Below, piece after piece: positions 27,801 through 42,800 of a stretch of DNA of 64,000 nucleotides. Within the stretch, counting starts at the first letter, position 1. The number at the start of each line of letters is the position of its first letter. Made by a program: the position numbers and the translations under genes. This DNA comes from Sclerodactyla briareus (Eukaryota; Echinodermata; Holothuroidea; Dendrochirotida; Sclerodactylidae): NCBI GenBank assembly GCA_026419785.1, contig JAODTK010003721.1, forward strand, positions 372,001 to 436,000, read 5' to 3'. The notes under the pieces were generated by a model. That model was given only the letters and a program-made list of their open reading frames with translations. It had not been told where the DNA came from and searched no databases.

Positions 27801-30800
27801 GGCCTTCACGCATGCCATTGCATACTCAAAAAATTCCCTTTTTCCGATCTTTCTCTCAGACTTGAAAGATGGCATCCTCTTCAACCAAACTGAGCGACAT
27901 CGGGGAACTTTTTTTCAAATGTTCACTCTGTTTAGAGTCCTTTGAAAGACCCCAAGATACTGCCTTGTTTGCATCGTTATTGCAGAAAGTGTATAGAGAT
28001 GAAGAAAGTGGAGAAGAGAGAATCATTCAATTGTTCTCTCTGTAATGAGAAATGTGACATCCCAACAAATGGTGTAGATGGTTTTAAAAACTGACTTTTT
28101 CACCGAGAGCATCCTCGAATATTTTCAGCTTCAGAACACAGGCAAGGAAGACAATGTTCAACCGTGCTACGGCTGTGAAGAGACCAAGAAGGTCATGGAT
28201 ACTGATTCAAGTGCAGGAATTTCCTGTGCCAGCAGTGCTACCGGTTCCATCTCGACAACAACATGGTTAAGGAACATCGACCTCATCTTCTGGACCTGCA
28301 GCTGTTGAGTTCAGAAGCCTCACACTGGAGACGTTAACTCCCTCACTGAAGATCCAAGGTGTGATGTTCATGTCAAACACTTGACCCAGATGTGTTTGTG
28401 AAACATGTGGAAACCTCCCTATCTGTGTTGCAGCAATGCATTTTTGGAGATCATAAAGGTCATGTGACACATGAGGTGAAGACTAGCAAGGTCTGAGAGA
28501 GAAAAACTGACGGCTGCAATGTCAGTGTTGGATGAGTTCAAAGACAAGCTCTATGAACTCCCAAAGAGGGTGGCCAAAGTCCCAATGCACTGGCTATAAA
28601 CATCCAGGAACAACTTCAAAAAGTGAGATCCGAGAATAAAAAAGCATCAGAGAGGGTACTGAAGAAAGCTAGAGAGACAAGGGTGTCCCTGGAGGCAACA
28701 ACGGAGAAAATTATTCGCCAAAAAGAGAATGAATGCAACAGAGTATGTGAAGAACTTGAAGAAGAAATTAAGAAAGTGAAAGAGAAATACAATAATATCT
28801 TGAAAGAGAAAGAGCAGAGTTTTAAGGGAAAAATGGAAGGATTGATTCCACAGACTAGTATTTAGATACCAAGTGTGCAGCAAAAGTAGAAAAGCTGAAT
28901 CAGGAGCTACACAGCTATGAGGAGAAGGTGTGCAAGATCTCAAGTCAACAATGAGAAGAGGATTCACTCTGGAGTGGCTGACCACGCACCAAACACAATA
29001 AACAGGTATGAGACTTTACAGCAATAGCCACGACAGTACAGGCGTCCCATGATGAATGGACAGAGGCACAGTGTCTCCCAGCTATACACAGAGGGAAAAT
29101 ACTGATTGAAGTGTCAAGACGGAATTTAGTTATTTGGATCTCTGGCCAAAACTGGTGTTAGTGATCTTTTTGTGTTCTCAGGTCTGGTAAGGATGACAGA
29201 GAGCCATGAGAGGGTTGTTGATATACAGGGGATAGGAGTGGGTGGAGGGTATATGATATAACTAGCAGCAGTGATGGTCATATACTTGTTACTGGGTGAG
29301 GAGGGAGGAGATCGATCACAATAACAGTTATAAAACGGGAAGGAGGAGGGTAGGAGTGTGATATGGCAGAATCAGATCGCAGGGTCACCATACCGCTACT
29401 GCATTCATATCCAAACAGCACCCACTGCCCAGTTGGTAGATCCAACCAAGTCAGACTCTATATACCAAATGGTAAATATGTGGAGAAGGACCTCACAGAT
29501 ATGGACTGTACTTGTCTGGGTGTTACCATTTTTGTGTTACTACTGACAGCATGAAAAACATCTTGTCAAGTGGTAATGGAGAATGTGTAGTAAACTTGAT
29601 GACCCAGTTGAACTACCACCGTACCATCAATCTGCCTGAGATCATACTGGGCTAGTGATATAGTTGTACATGACAACCATCTCATTGTGTGTGATATGTA
29701 TTGTTGGATCATATGCAGTGACAATGGAGGAGAGGTGGCAGGGTCGCCTATCAGTTCACCATCCCTGATGGTGAGGGCTGGAGGCCCTACAATTTGTGTA
29801 CTGACAGAACCACCCCATTTCATGTTGTTGGTTAGAATCAGGATATCGTATCCTCACACAGCACAGTCAGGATGTGGTCAGTTACTGACACCCAGGAAGG
29901 TAGAATGGGATGCACAGTGTATAACAACCATGGAAACAGAGGAGGGGGAACTGCTGGAGCTACGAGTCTAGTAAGTATACACATATGGCTTCCTAGATGA
30001 TTAGACTGAGTGGAACCTTAGAACGACCCAGTTTTGTTTACATGTCCTCCTAGTTACACTATCAAGCATAACTACAAAAGTCAAAGGAACACTACTGGTG
30101 TTGACTGATGTATGGTTATGTGGGGCTGCAATTTAATCCAAAAGTTTGTGAGTAATAATAACAACAATGTCGATGGCTATACCAATCAGCGAGCATTGAT
30201 ATGAATCATTTGCCAAAATGTAATGTTTTTATCAATGAGCCACCCCCACATCCATAGATACTCCCACTGCTACTTGTTCATAACCATACTGGAATCTGAT
30301 TGGTCAGTAAGCCAGATTCTTGTTGACCTTATTGTTATCATCCATGGTCAGTTGGTCTCATTAGTATTAGAAACTAGAACAACACAATAAATTGAGTTCT
30401 CGGCAATGCCGTTTGCTCTGGGTCTCAGTCAATTGGGCACTGTTTTGCGGAGTGGAAACAGATACTGTTGATAAGTCTTCTGTGACTATAAAATCTCTGC
30501 CGATGCCGACTAGCATTGGGCTATAACTAGTGACTGGAATAGCATTCATTATTGTTTCATATTGTTCCATAACTTCCATTGACCCATTTTACATTTTGAA
30601 TATCTTCTTGGACCAATAGCGGACCACAGTTAATACATTTCATGGGAATCAACCAACTTGAACTTCAATGAACTGGGCAATTACTACACCCTGCATCACC
30701 CCCAGTGACTCAATTCATTGTATTACATTCTGTTGGACTAAAGTAGACCATCCCCCTCGAGCCTTCCATGAAAATTACACAACCTTAAAATAAAACATGC

Positions 30801-33800
30801 AAAATAGACGCACTGAATGACCTCCAGTGACATCCAATCTATGTTCAAGATGTTGGCCGAGTAACTATAGCCATATCTACCAACTTTCATGAAAAAACTC
30901 TAAATTATGCCTAAATTATGCAAATTAGACACATTTGAATGACTCCAGTGACCCTGAATCAATGATAAAATTTTTGGAATTCCAGATAAACCATGCCCCA
31001 CCGGTTTCATGGAACTCCACGGCAACATGCAAATTAGATACATTTAATGACCTCTAGTGAAACTTTGTTAAAAAGTTTTAGGACTGAAGGTAGACCATAT
31101 TCAACACCAAGTTCCGTGAAAAGACACGACAAAGTGTCCCTAAGTCTCTTTGTGACTATTGTTCAGGCAGACAAAAATGGAACGTGCTACTCACGTATTG
31201 ACTATGGTGAAGGGCTCCATTGTGCATGTCACAAATTGGACGCTATTACCAGATCCACGACGTTTGAACATTTGAATAGAATGTGCATGTTATCATTCAC
31301 GCAAGAAGAGCTAGATAACGCACGCGAAGGAATATGTTTTTCACATGCACTGTAATGCGTTTGCTGCAGAGGATGCCTATGGGTCGAGACATTATTTTTA
31401 CGCTATGCCTTAGCTATTATCACCCGCTAGTGCCGCCTCCATATTCCAAGATGGATTTGAGACGGCGGGCGTATCGTTGTTTTAATTTCTTGGTGCATAG
31501 TACAAGAATCTTTGCAATGTTCAAGTGGGGTTCCTATTTTATGTCAGTGGTTAGAACGATGGCCGTTTGGTGCGATATTTAAGCTAATTTCACATGTACG
31601 AATGAACAGGGTTATGAATGGTCGATTGTTTTTATCCACATTACAATACACTCCTCGGGGGTCAATTCTGACACTGGCTGGCGCCTCGTGCGCGCTTGAA
31701 TAAACCCCCTGTCGTGCATTATCCGTGGAGAAAACATGCTCGACCGTTGAATACCCCTAATTCCTTCATACCTATCAATCTTCTGTCAGACTGTGAACTA
31801 TGGCAGCACCCCCTCTGGATTGTCTTCTTGTGGTGATGTTGACTACCTACTGACTGATTCAGTGTAATTCAATGAAGAGTGAACCTCTTCAGAACTTGAA
31901 ACACTGAGGTATTATAGAGAAAAGCTATCCGAAATTGAGGTGTAATTCTCCACACAGATTGTCATATCGATTGATTGACAAGGCGTTTGTTTGAGAAAGA
32001 CAATGATTTTTCTTTAGTATCAGCTTTTCATCCAAAGTCATTATGTCATAACAACGAAAGGGATAAATTGATACAACAATTTGACGGAAAAAAATAGGGT
32101 TTATACAAGAAAATGCAAATAATTAAATTTTAAAAGTGTCACGATTTCATAAGAATGAACTGGGTTAACAAACGGTCAAGCGGTGTCCTCAATGCTTGAA
32201 TCCTCTGAGTTTAGGATATTTGTACTGCCCAATTCCCTGTGAATTGGATTAATTCTGCTTGATGTGTGTGTGCGTGTGTTTGTGTTCTCACCTCAGATTT
32301 GTGTTACCATTTCTAGTACAGATAATGTATATACAGTTATGTACATGGATGAAGGCAGATATGTGCATCCAATTCAGGGGAGGACACATGTCATTGTCAG
32401 TCTGATAATACAGCATGAATAAGGTAGGGAGGTTGTCAAAATGTTCAGAGGGCAGTGAAAATACAATGGCAATAGTCTGGCCCATCATACATAACTGTAC
32501 ATAGTCGATTATTGTCCATACCTTCGGCAGGTCCGCCCACTGCGAGCCCCATATCACGGCCGTTGAGCAGACATGCATTGCACATTCGTTGGTCAGCTTA
32601 ACCCCAATGGTAAGCCGATAGGTGAACAAAGTTGTCGGACAAAATATTGCAGAATATTCCAAGCCTTGAAGACCCCCACATTGACTCCCGAACAAAGAAT
32701 ATTTGAATATTCTGCGGTTACTGTCATGATAAATTTGACCCCACATGACACAGAGGGTGTTATATTTTTTTAAACATACGCATCCTAATACAGAAGACAT
32801 GCAGGGAATACCGTGGGGCATTTATTATACCCCATGTGAAATATGGCACCTCTAGACGATAATATGTTTGATTAGTACTGTCAGGGTTTGCGCTCAATGG
32901 ACCGATTTGTGAGAGGCCGAGTCTGCTAATACAACCTACTGTCAAATTATTAAGAACACTTGTTATGAAAATTTTTCTCTGTGGCAGTGCGCTTGCTTAT
33001 GGAATAACATGGCCACACAGCCAATACTTTCACACAAATTGATATAAATTCCTTCTGAAAGCTCAGTTTTTAGTGGGGATTAATCAAAACAAATCAGCAG
33101 TAGTCCATATACCACCAATATTTGATTCACTGCAAGATGTGAGTTGCAGCTAGTCTACAAACCCTAATAATTCTGCATATAGTTGCATCATTTTTTTTCT
33201 TCCACAATGTTACTGCAATTTCTAACAATATTGCAAACATTTGAGCTGATCCCAAAGTATTTTCTCGATCTGCATATTATCAATAATTAGGTATTTTCAG
33301 TGAAACAAGATTTTACAACCGACTTTCTTTTGTTTTGCATATTCTAATGAATGACGCGTCAGCTCGCATTACTGACTTTGTACAAAGGTTCCAAGATATT
33401 GCAATTCAGTTCTTTATCTGCATTATACTGATAAATTTGTATTGCATACATATAAAATCTTGGATATGTGCAAAAGATGTAGTGATCGCAAAGGTTGTAT
33501 TGCAATTATGATTGCAAGTTTTTCCTCAAATCGATGTATATATCAACATCAAATTTTCATATCAACGATACATTTTCTGTTGTGACACGTGGGGCGGGGA
33601 ATTTTGTATAAGTTTTAAAAATAAAGTATTGTACGTGATTGACTGCTTTTTATTCAAGAAAACTTTATTATCGATTGCATCTATACGCACTTGAATAAAG
33701 AAGTATTGGCAGTTGTAATATATTATCGAAAACATGTGGTGATTGCCAAGCTATTCTCTCAGAGCCTGAAATAGTAACATTAGAAATAGTTTGGGTAAAT

Positions 33801-36800
33801 ACAATCTAGTTTCGAAAATCTTTAAATCCAATCTTCTATTTAACAAAGTGATGCTTATTGATGGCCAAAATATTATTGACTGCAAGCTTTGTTGTTTCCC
33901 AAAACAAACAATAGAGATACAGTTATTTGCCTGGAATGGTTTGTTTATCCAATTGTTTAAACATCCATGTTTGTTTTTCTTAGTGGACTTTGTATAGAGT
34001 CACACCCAATTGAGTTGATTACATATAATATCTTTGAATCAGCATATACTAACACTCAGATCTCAAGGTAGGAGCATAATTGCTCTTCACCAGTTTGCGA
34101 CCATTTTTCTTGACATCTGATCCCTGCATGACCCAGAGTCCCTCCCCTAAGATGTCATTCACACGGTTGGGCGGGATGGTAGGGGGCTGAGGTGGGCCGA
34201 GGGCTGACTCCTCCGGGATGGTAATTGGTGAACCCAATGCAGAGAGATCCAGACCAGATCTTAGACATTTTGTTGACCTTCACCTATAGAAAGTGAGGGA
34301 GGTGGGTGGTAAATTTGAATGAAAGCTGAATTGTTGGATGCAGAGAGTGACAAGATGAAAATTCAGCAAAAAAGTGTTAGGGTATTTTATTGAAATAGTA
34401 CCGGTCGACCACATTCACTTACTAGCCTTGGAAGAAAACTTGAGAGAATTCTTCACACCAGCAATTCTACCATTTACCCTTACCTTAAGAGACCGTGAAT
34501 TCCTATTCCACCATGAAGTCTGGCTTTGGGAGTCATGGAATACTGCTCACCTATTTACCATGTATTTGACCTTGAGAAAAACAGGAAATACTGTTCACAT
34601 ATTCTACCAGTACCTGACCTTGGAGAGACAGGGAATACTGCTCACCTTTTCCACCATGTACCCCTGAACCTTGATGAGACATGAATACTGCTCACCTATT
34701 CTACCAGGTTACCCTGACCTTAATAGAGAGGGAATACTGCTCACCTATTCTACCATGTACTCTGACCTTAAGAGACAGGAAATAATGCCCTCACATAGTC
34801 TACCATGTACCCTGACCTACAGATGACAGGGAAACGTTTCACCTATTCTACCATGTTCCCTGACTTTTAAGAGAAAGGGAATACTTGCTCACCTATTCGA
34901 CATGTCCCTGACCTTAAGAGACAGGGAATAATGTTCACTATTCTACCATGTAACCTGACCTACAGAGACAGGGACTACTGTTCACCTATTCTACCATGTA
35001 CCTGACCTTAGAGACAGGGATATGCTACCTATTCTACCATGTACCCTGACCTACAGAGACAGGGACTACTGTTCACCTATTCTACCATGGACACGCCCTT
35101 AAGAGACAGGGAATACTGATCACTATTCTACCATGTACCCTGACCTACAGAGACAGGGACAAGTTCAACTATTCTACCATGTACCCTGACCTTAGAGACA
35201 GGGAATACTGCTACCTCTTCTTACAATGTACACTGATCTTGAGAGACAGGGAATACGTTTCACCTATTTACATGTCCCCTGACCTACAGAGAAGGGAATA
35301 CGTTTACACCTATTCTACCATGTACCATGACCTACAGAGACAGGGAATATGCTCCACCATTCTACATGTACCCTGACCTAAGAGACAGGATACTGTTCAC
35401 CTATTCTACCATGTACCCGACCATAAAGAGACAGGGACTACGTTCACTATTCGACAATGTACCCTGCCCTTAAGCGAACAGGGAATACTGCTCCACCTAT
35501 TCTACCATGTCCCAGGACCTACAGAGACAGGGACTACGTTCACCTATTCTACACTGTACTGACCTTAAGAGACAGGGAATACTGCTCACCTATTCTACAT
35601 GTACCCTGACCTTACAGAGACATGGAATACTGTAACCTATTCTACCATGTACACTGACTTAAGAGAAAGGGAATATGCTCACTCATTCTACCATGTACCC
35701 CTGATCTGGAGAGACAGGGAATACGTTTCACCTATTCTACCTGACCCGACCTTAAGAGGGACAGGGAACTTAATACTGTCAACCTATTTACCATGTACCC
35801 TGACCTTAAGAGGAACAGGGCTAATGCTCACCTATTCTACCATGTACCTGACATACAGAGACAGGGAATACGGTTCACCTATTCTACCAGGTTTTTTTTA
35901 ACCCTGACCTTAAGAGACAGGGAATACGTTTCACCTAATCTACCATGTCCTGCACTACAGAGGGAGAGAAGGGACTACTGTTCACCTATTCTACATGTAC
36001 CCTGACCTAAGAGGACAGGGAATATGCCTCACCTTATTCTAACATGTACCCTGACCTACAGAGAAGGGATATGTTCACCTATTTACCATGTACTCTGACC
36101 TTAAGAGACAGGGAATACTGATCACCTATTCTACCCATGTTACCCTGATCTTGAGAGACAGGGAATAAGTTCACCTATTCTACCGATGTACCCCATGGAA
36201 CACTACAGAACGGGAATACGGTTCACCATATTATACCATGTAACCCTGACTTTAAGAGGACAGGGAATATGCTCACCTATTCTACCATGTACTCTGACCT
36301 TAAGAGACAGGGAATACTGATCACCTATTCTACCATACCTACCTACGAGCGACAGGGAATACTGTTCACCTATTCTACCATGTACCCTGACCTTAAGCAA
36401 CAGGGAATACTGATCACCTATTTACCCATGTTCCCTGTCCTTGGAGACCCGGGACTACGGTTCACCTATTCTTACCATGTAATCTGTCCTTGAGAGACAG
36501 GGATCTACTGCTCCATCTACCCAATATCCCTGACCTGAGAGAGACGATATAGAGCATCCCAGTCCACTGATATTTCAATAGTCTCAGCTATTATGACAGT
36601 TAGGCTTGGGGCGACTCGACCCGATCTTTCAACACATCATTCTGTTGCGAAGGCTAATGTCAACGCCCACAATAAAGCGGAAGAATAAGGTGGTCTTTCA
36701 GGTCCCACTTGCTGTATATCCTGGACTAACAGCAAGCCTGGTCAATCCATTATTTGTCTTTCCTTGCATTGTTTAACCAATACTTCAACACCTACATGTG

Positions 36801-39800
36801 CCGTTCTGGTTCCTAGACAGTACAAGACCTCCCCCCTTTGTCACCCCTTATAACGGCAAATTTACCACCGAACCGCAATGGTGCTGTAGCTATACAAAAG
36901 CCTCCAGTCATATGGTGCTATCACTGTAGATCTCCGCAGGGTCAAGTACATCCTGCTAGATGATCCCACTAGCGCCACTGACTTGCAGCTATCAACTAAG
37001 ACATTTCTAACATACTACCCAGCACACCTATACTCACTGATGAAATTGTTGCAACAACATAAAATAAATGTTATACACTTTACCTCGAATGATTTCCCCT
37101 GGTCTGAGTGGATTCGAGCTGAAAGATGATTCGTTGTCATAGCCGTCAGGTCCCTGGTGGCGACAGTGCAGTCATCCGAAAGTGAGGACGGTTCGCACCG
37201 CAGCAGGAGTGGACTTGTGTGGAATGCCCGGAACTTTGTGATGAGAGAATTTGACATAACACTGATTATTATTGGTAAATCCTCATTGGGGGCAGTTTTC
37301 CCACATGACTGAAATAAAAAGTACTCTATATGATCCTTGCAGAAAGTTCCTGCTTCCACCACAATTTAGTGGGACGATTCATATTAAGATGAACTTCTTT
37401 TACCTCATCAGAAGAAATAACGTTGCAAAAACACAATGATACTGACGACAACGTTTTTTTGGCCCACTTTTACACTGAATTCAAACATGGGGAGGTCTCT
37501 ACAACATGTACCAGGCAAGCAACTTGTGTCACACGTTCCCCAAAAAAAAAAAATCTAAAAATGACTTAGATGCTTAGAATGTCTTCAAATTCCATTGTTG
37601 GTGTTATTATGAAGAGCCAATGTTTTTATTTTTATGTTGTATTAATACTGAAGGGCATTAATTTAGTTTGATACTAATTTCAATAGGTACAGAGGTAAAA
37701 ACGTACAATCATATATCCACATAAGAAGAAAAAACAAGGGGATCGCCCCCAGAGTCTAGGTGCTTGCGCGGATCAGGGGTTTCACAGTCCACCATGGAAA
37801 ACAATACAAGGTATTGCCAGTGTTGCTTGCAGATTTTGGTATTAGATTTAACAGAAAAACCAGCTCATATCACTGAACCATCAAGAGTGGAATGATATGT
37901 GGACCATATCGAAGAAGAGCATAAAATTATTTGCAAATAAGACAACCTTAACTAGCATAATTTGACACTGAAAATTCAAATAAGTCATCTACCCTATATC
38001 TGCAACCGATGTGCCAAATCCCAAAGCACCATAAGCACCATGGGTCATCCGTCAATCTTGCTAACGAGCCTTAACAATAAAATTATATAGAATAGGCTGA
38101 AATAACCCTACTTCATTAGTGACCTTTTGTGCTAAAATTCACCAGATAGTGATTCACCCAAACCCAAAGCCGACATTCAAAATTTCATCGAAATCCTGTC
38201 TCACTGTGCAGCGAAATTCCTGCTGATGAGAAAAAGTTGGGACACCCAATTACATAACAGGACAGCACACACCACACATACAGACACACACAAACATTTG
38301 TTCAGGCGAGATAAAAATGAGGGTAGGCAGGTGATGTCACTCAGCATTCTTGCTATTCAGTGTGAGCTGCTCACCTGTGTTTGTGTGCTGCTTGGGGAGC
38401 GAAACTTGGGTGCTATTGGATACGTTACGGTCACTTGCTCCCAGACGAGCGTGAATCCGGGGAGAACAGCGCCCACACCACTGGTTCACGGGAGAGGGAA
38501 CATTGACAGCATTGGGCCATAGAGGTCAAGATGGCGTAAAACCTCTGCAAAGAACAAAACGGTTATTGGTTATCATTATCACATAGGATGGATGTTGATC
38601 ATGGATGAGCCACAACGAGAGCGCCGCTTCTTGGCTAGCCACTCAAAGATGATGGTTGAGTACCTGTCACATGCACCAAGTATACCAAAGAGTTTATTGT
38701 CGTTGCCATTTGCAAATGGCAAGCCTGCATGTGGTCAGTGTTTACACCTCTTCCGTGCTGTCTGACTATTCAGTCAACAAAGTTTGAATATTTAAGAAGG
38801 GATCTCTGTCAGTGTGTGCAATTGGCTACCTTCCACGATTAAAAGGCAAAAATTAGAATTTGAACAAGACGTTGATGACGGGTGAATGTAGACAAACTGC
38901 TCAATGGTGGTATCCTGCAGAAATGTGCTGATAATTAATAGGTTGCGGTGTGCCAGGATCGAAAAGCCAGCGGAAAAATGATTGATAATCAGACATCAGG
39001 AGTATATATACCCACGGACGGTCGGCACGTCGTACCAAACCACAGGGGAATTACTCATGGAAATTACATTAGGAAAACATTAGTGAAAGCCTCGGTATTT
39101 TCTGTCCCTGTTCAGGACGTGTCGATGGACCCTCCGAGTGCCCGGGACCAGGGCGACTATTCTGGTTACCCACTGCCCAGCTGGTCCATGGTCTATCGCC
39201 AAAGTTTTACTGTTGAACACAAAAAACCCTCGTTGATGATACTAATGCCACTGGGAATGAAGATAATTATGAGAAAATGTTGCAGAGTACATATGAAATG
39301 TTCCGCACGATCCAAGCAGTATCCACCATCCCCCCCCCCCCCCACCCTTCTCCCCAGTTAACCCAGGATTATAGCTGTGGATATGGTATGCTAGGCCTTC
39401 AAGGCAGATGATTTTGCGCGCAAATGTAGAGATATAAAGTCGCCATAATGACAGCAGGGTCTACTGCAGAGAGAAGTGATTCTCTTTTGCACAATGGGAA
39501 CGAGGGTGCCACATGGCAGGTGGTTTAGCAGATGCTTGGGAAAATGTTACACTAAGCATGTGTCTCATAACAAAAATCTGACAAACACTAAAATTTCCCA
39601 CAGTTGAATTATGCAAATTAGAAAAAACTTGAATGGGATATTGTATGCTGAAAATCTTAATAGTCCGTCTACCTCATATCCTGTACCTTGGGGCCCAAAC
39701 GAAGTCCCCATAGCACCTATGGTTAGTCCGGTTATCTTGCTAGCAAAACTCAAGAATGGAATTACATGTAGCTAAACAAAGTGATACAAGTAATAAAGTA

Positions 39801-42800
39801 GGGCTAAATTTACCCTACTCGATCCTTTTTTTTTGGCCAAAAACATGCCGATCCACAATCGTGTTCACGCAACCCAGACCCCGAGACTACAACAACAACC
39901 ACTTCATCAAAGTCGGTCCTACTGTTCCAGAGAATTCTGCTAGAGAGAGGTGTGACACACGCACCCAAACCAATACATACCACACTCTTCAGAACTTGGT
40001 TCATGGGAGGACAAAAGGAATCCTCTCGCTCCAAGACTGCAGTATGAATGAGACTGTCCTTCAGTCTGTTAGTCACAAACCATTTCTTGGGCCGCATCAA
40101 AAATGGCAAACCATCTCAGCTGTTCCAAGCAACATAACTTGACTGCCATTAAAGCAATCGAATGGCCTGGACTTCGAAGAAGAGTAATTCAATCTTGCAG
40201 TTGAAATCAGTTTTATAGACTGGATTGGTATGTCATAGTCGGTCAAGATGAAAAAAGTACTGTTTGCAGCCATTCGGGGGACCCCTACTAGATATAAAGA
40301 AGGAAGGAAATCACTCTTGGGAGAAGGTCCAACGACGTTGCAGGCTGTGTGTGACAAAACTACGATTATTACGATTGCAACGGCAGAATATATCGAGAAG
40401 AACTGAGTAACTCCAGGGGGGGCCAGGGATGTAGGACGTCGGAGGCTTCGTCGTATAGCTATTTTACAAGAGTCGTATAAAGAAAAACTCATGTTACCCC
40501 AAGTATTAAGCTACCGGAAACATGCACAAGGTACAGAGAGGGAGACGGATTTAGTAGCTCAGCGGTTAGAGCAACCAGACTGCAAAAACTTATTGCGCGT
40601 TCGGGAGGCCCATTGGGGACGGCCGAGGACCTTTCTCCCTTCTGCTTGATGCGAAGCCCTTATATTAAGGTCCAATTGGCCCATGGTGTTCGTAAAGTTC
40701 TGATATCAAAGGCACATTTCGAGATCAATCAATAGCCATTCTCCTACAGGGTTTGTGCATGATACCACCATCAGGGGTTTCCAACCGTATCAAGAGAAGC
40801 AGGAACTGAAAATAGGAATTGAGATTACCCAAAAATGATATTTTCAGGAAAAAAAATGCACACGTTATTTGCAATGGACATATTTAGTTCTTGGGAAGAA
40901 TATAGGGACAGGGAATCACTCGTGGGTCATGTGCGCAGCATTACCTATATTGGGTATAGTATTGGCCTGTTCCATGTTGGTTTCTTTCTATTGTAATTAA
41001 TAATTCCAATAATTAATTGTGCAAGTAATTAACCTACCCAAATCTGATGCAGTATCAGCCCGGTTTTTGAGTGAATGGACCCCCATGACACCCTAAACTC
41101 CACAAGGTACCTGTAGAGCCTGCCCCATGAAGCTACGAGGCTCTCCAGCAACCCAACCCCAAAATCTTTACCTCAAGAAAGATACCATGTTTTTGTTGTC
41201 ATGTCAGTCGCGGTACTAGGAAACTCTATATCTCTGGCTTTCGGAATGTAAACCTAGAATGAAAATCAGGACCGATGCCCAGATTTTAAAAACCTAGGTG
41301 ACAAATATTGTTACACAGGTGTCTGCAAGAAAAGATAATTAACCCAGTATTGGATTGAAGGGTTCGGTGATGAAATGGCTCGAAAGCATCAAGCAAAATG
41401 GTTGAGAACATAGTAAACGTTGGGACGTATTAAGAGGTATGTTACCAATGAAAAAACAGAAAACAACACAGGGAACAAAAAATACTCATTGTGAACGCAT
41501 TCTGTCTCAAACTTACACCAAAGTCGTCAAACAGGAGTTCATGAGAGATGTGGTTACAGCCACAGTTGGTTAGTGGTTCAACCCCTAGCCCCAGCAATTT
41601 AATGATAATGCTCCTATACTGGACAACTGAATTAAGTATGTTAGGATATGGGAGGAAAACAATTACATAAGTTTTTGTACATGGCCAGGTCAGGGCGAGG
41701 CATCAGTCCCCCGACATACGGCCAGAGGGACCAAATGGGGGGGGGGGGGGGGGTGAACCCCCTTCTGGGTATTGGGAAGGCGATCGACTCCTTGCGTTTA
41801 ATAGTATATGCCGATATAACGAGCACTTTCCACGATAATATCGCTCCAAACAGAAAATTGTTCTTACACAGCTAAAAGTTAGGGAATGCAATCTGATATT
41901 GTTGATACAACATTACGGAATGAATGCAAAAGGGGACATAAGCAATGGAGCAATGTTGGACCCAAAACAACTCAACAGTTATACCATCCATCACACCTTA
42001 CTGTTACATAATAAGGACAGACATTCCGGACCTCTAAAAAACAGGAAGCAAAAGTAGTGATTCCCGAATAATTTTCTGAACAACTTAGGGCCAGTCACAA
42101 GAACAAATGGGAAGTCATACCAGCATTCATTATGGGCAAACATTGAGATACGTTGACGAATTTTCCCTTTTTCCACAAAATTGACCCCTACCTAATTCAA
42201 GTAATGGGGTGCCGATCTGATAAGAAAGGCTTTACACCAAATTCAATAATTGACAAAACCATTATGGGCTTAATCGTTGTTTAACAGGGGGAATTCCAGA
42301 CTTCAACCTCTGGTGATCTTCAAATGACCTATGAACCTTACCCCAGAAACAATAGACAATAGAACCGGTATCGGGAATGAGGAACCCATATATACCAAGT
42401 ATGATCTCAAAGCCATCCTTCCTGATCCAGTTGTTGCCACCCACATACAAATACAGACATACATACTAATACATACATTACATAACATTACATGCCCACA
42501 GACATGGAAGCAATAGATGTTCTGTGAATCATCGGGGGAAATTAAAGGACTCCACCATCACAAGCGACCCGAACACAACGGGGTATTCATGTCCCCCCTC
42601 AAGGAGAAATCTGAATGGCTCCCCCATTTTTTGAGAAGGAGGCTGAAAGCTGAGAGCACGATTAGCTAGCATGTTGAACTCTTCGGGAGGGGTGCCGGGT
42701 GAGGCCACTCCGGCCGCTATTGTCAACCAGGGGTTATGTTCTTTCCATGGACACCGGTGGAAAACACTGGCCCCAAGCTCGCCGAGGGGCGGCACTGGGG

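Larger units (their letters stand above)
27720..34700 (+). repeat. Segmental duplication, block 2
   Basis: This is the second copy of block 1, lying in the NHR5 intron of NEURL4. The order of landmarks is kept (27,750; 32,188; 32,876; 33,670; 34,040; 34,135), but the 897-bp tandem duplication of block 1 is absent and an approximately 120-bp tandem array is present at 30,680-31,080. The copies differ by many small indels, so the duplication is old or the sequence is poor. Confidence 0.85.
38140..42335. other. Interval expected to hold the rest of NHR4; only weak hints
   Basis: NHR4 starts at 42.8 kb and NHR5 at 37.3 kb, so the remaining NHR4 exons should be here. Weak minus-strand hints are DQLGSG and ALVPGTRRVHRHVLN at about 39,100-39,200, and SLYDSCKIAI at about 40,440-40,485. 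The latter could be a worn DLYGQCxxVSI end. Neither is strong enough to annotate. Confidence 0.4.

Noticed and set aside
34374-36493. Open frames of 60-100 residues in the minisatellite, and a CRISPR-like look
   Set aside because: The unit is 48 bases, a multiple of three, so frames stay open by chance. Units abut directly with no spacers, so it is not a CRISPR array.
40380-40492. SOCS-box-like reading SLYDSCKIAIRRSL on the minus strand
   Set aside because: It looks like LCRxAIRRSL of SOCS boxes, but it sits inside the NEURL4 gene where the end of NHR4 (DLYGQCxxVSI) is expected. NEURL4 has no SOCS box, and the match is too short to separate the two ideas.
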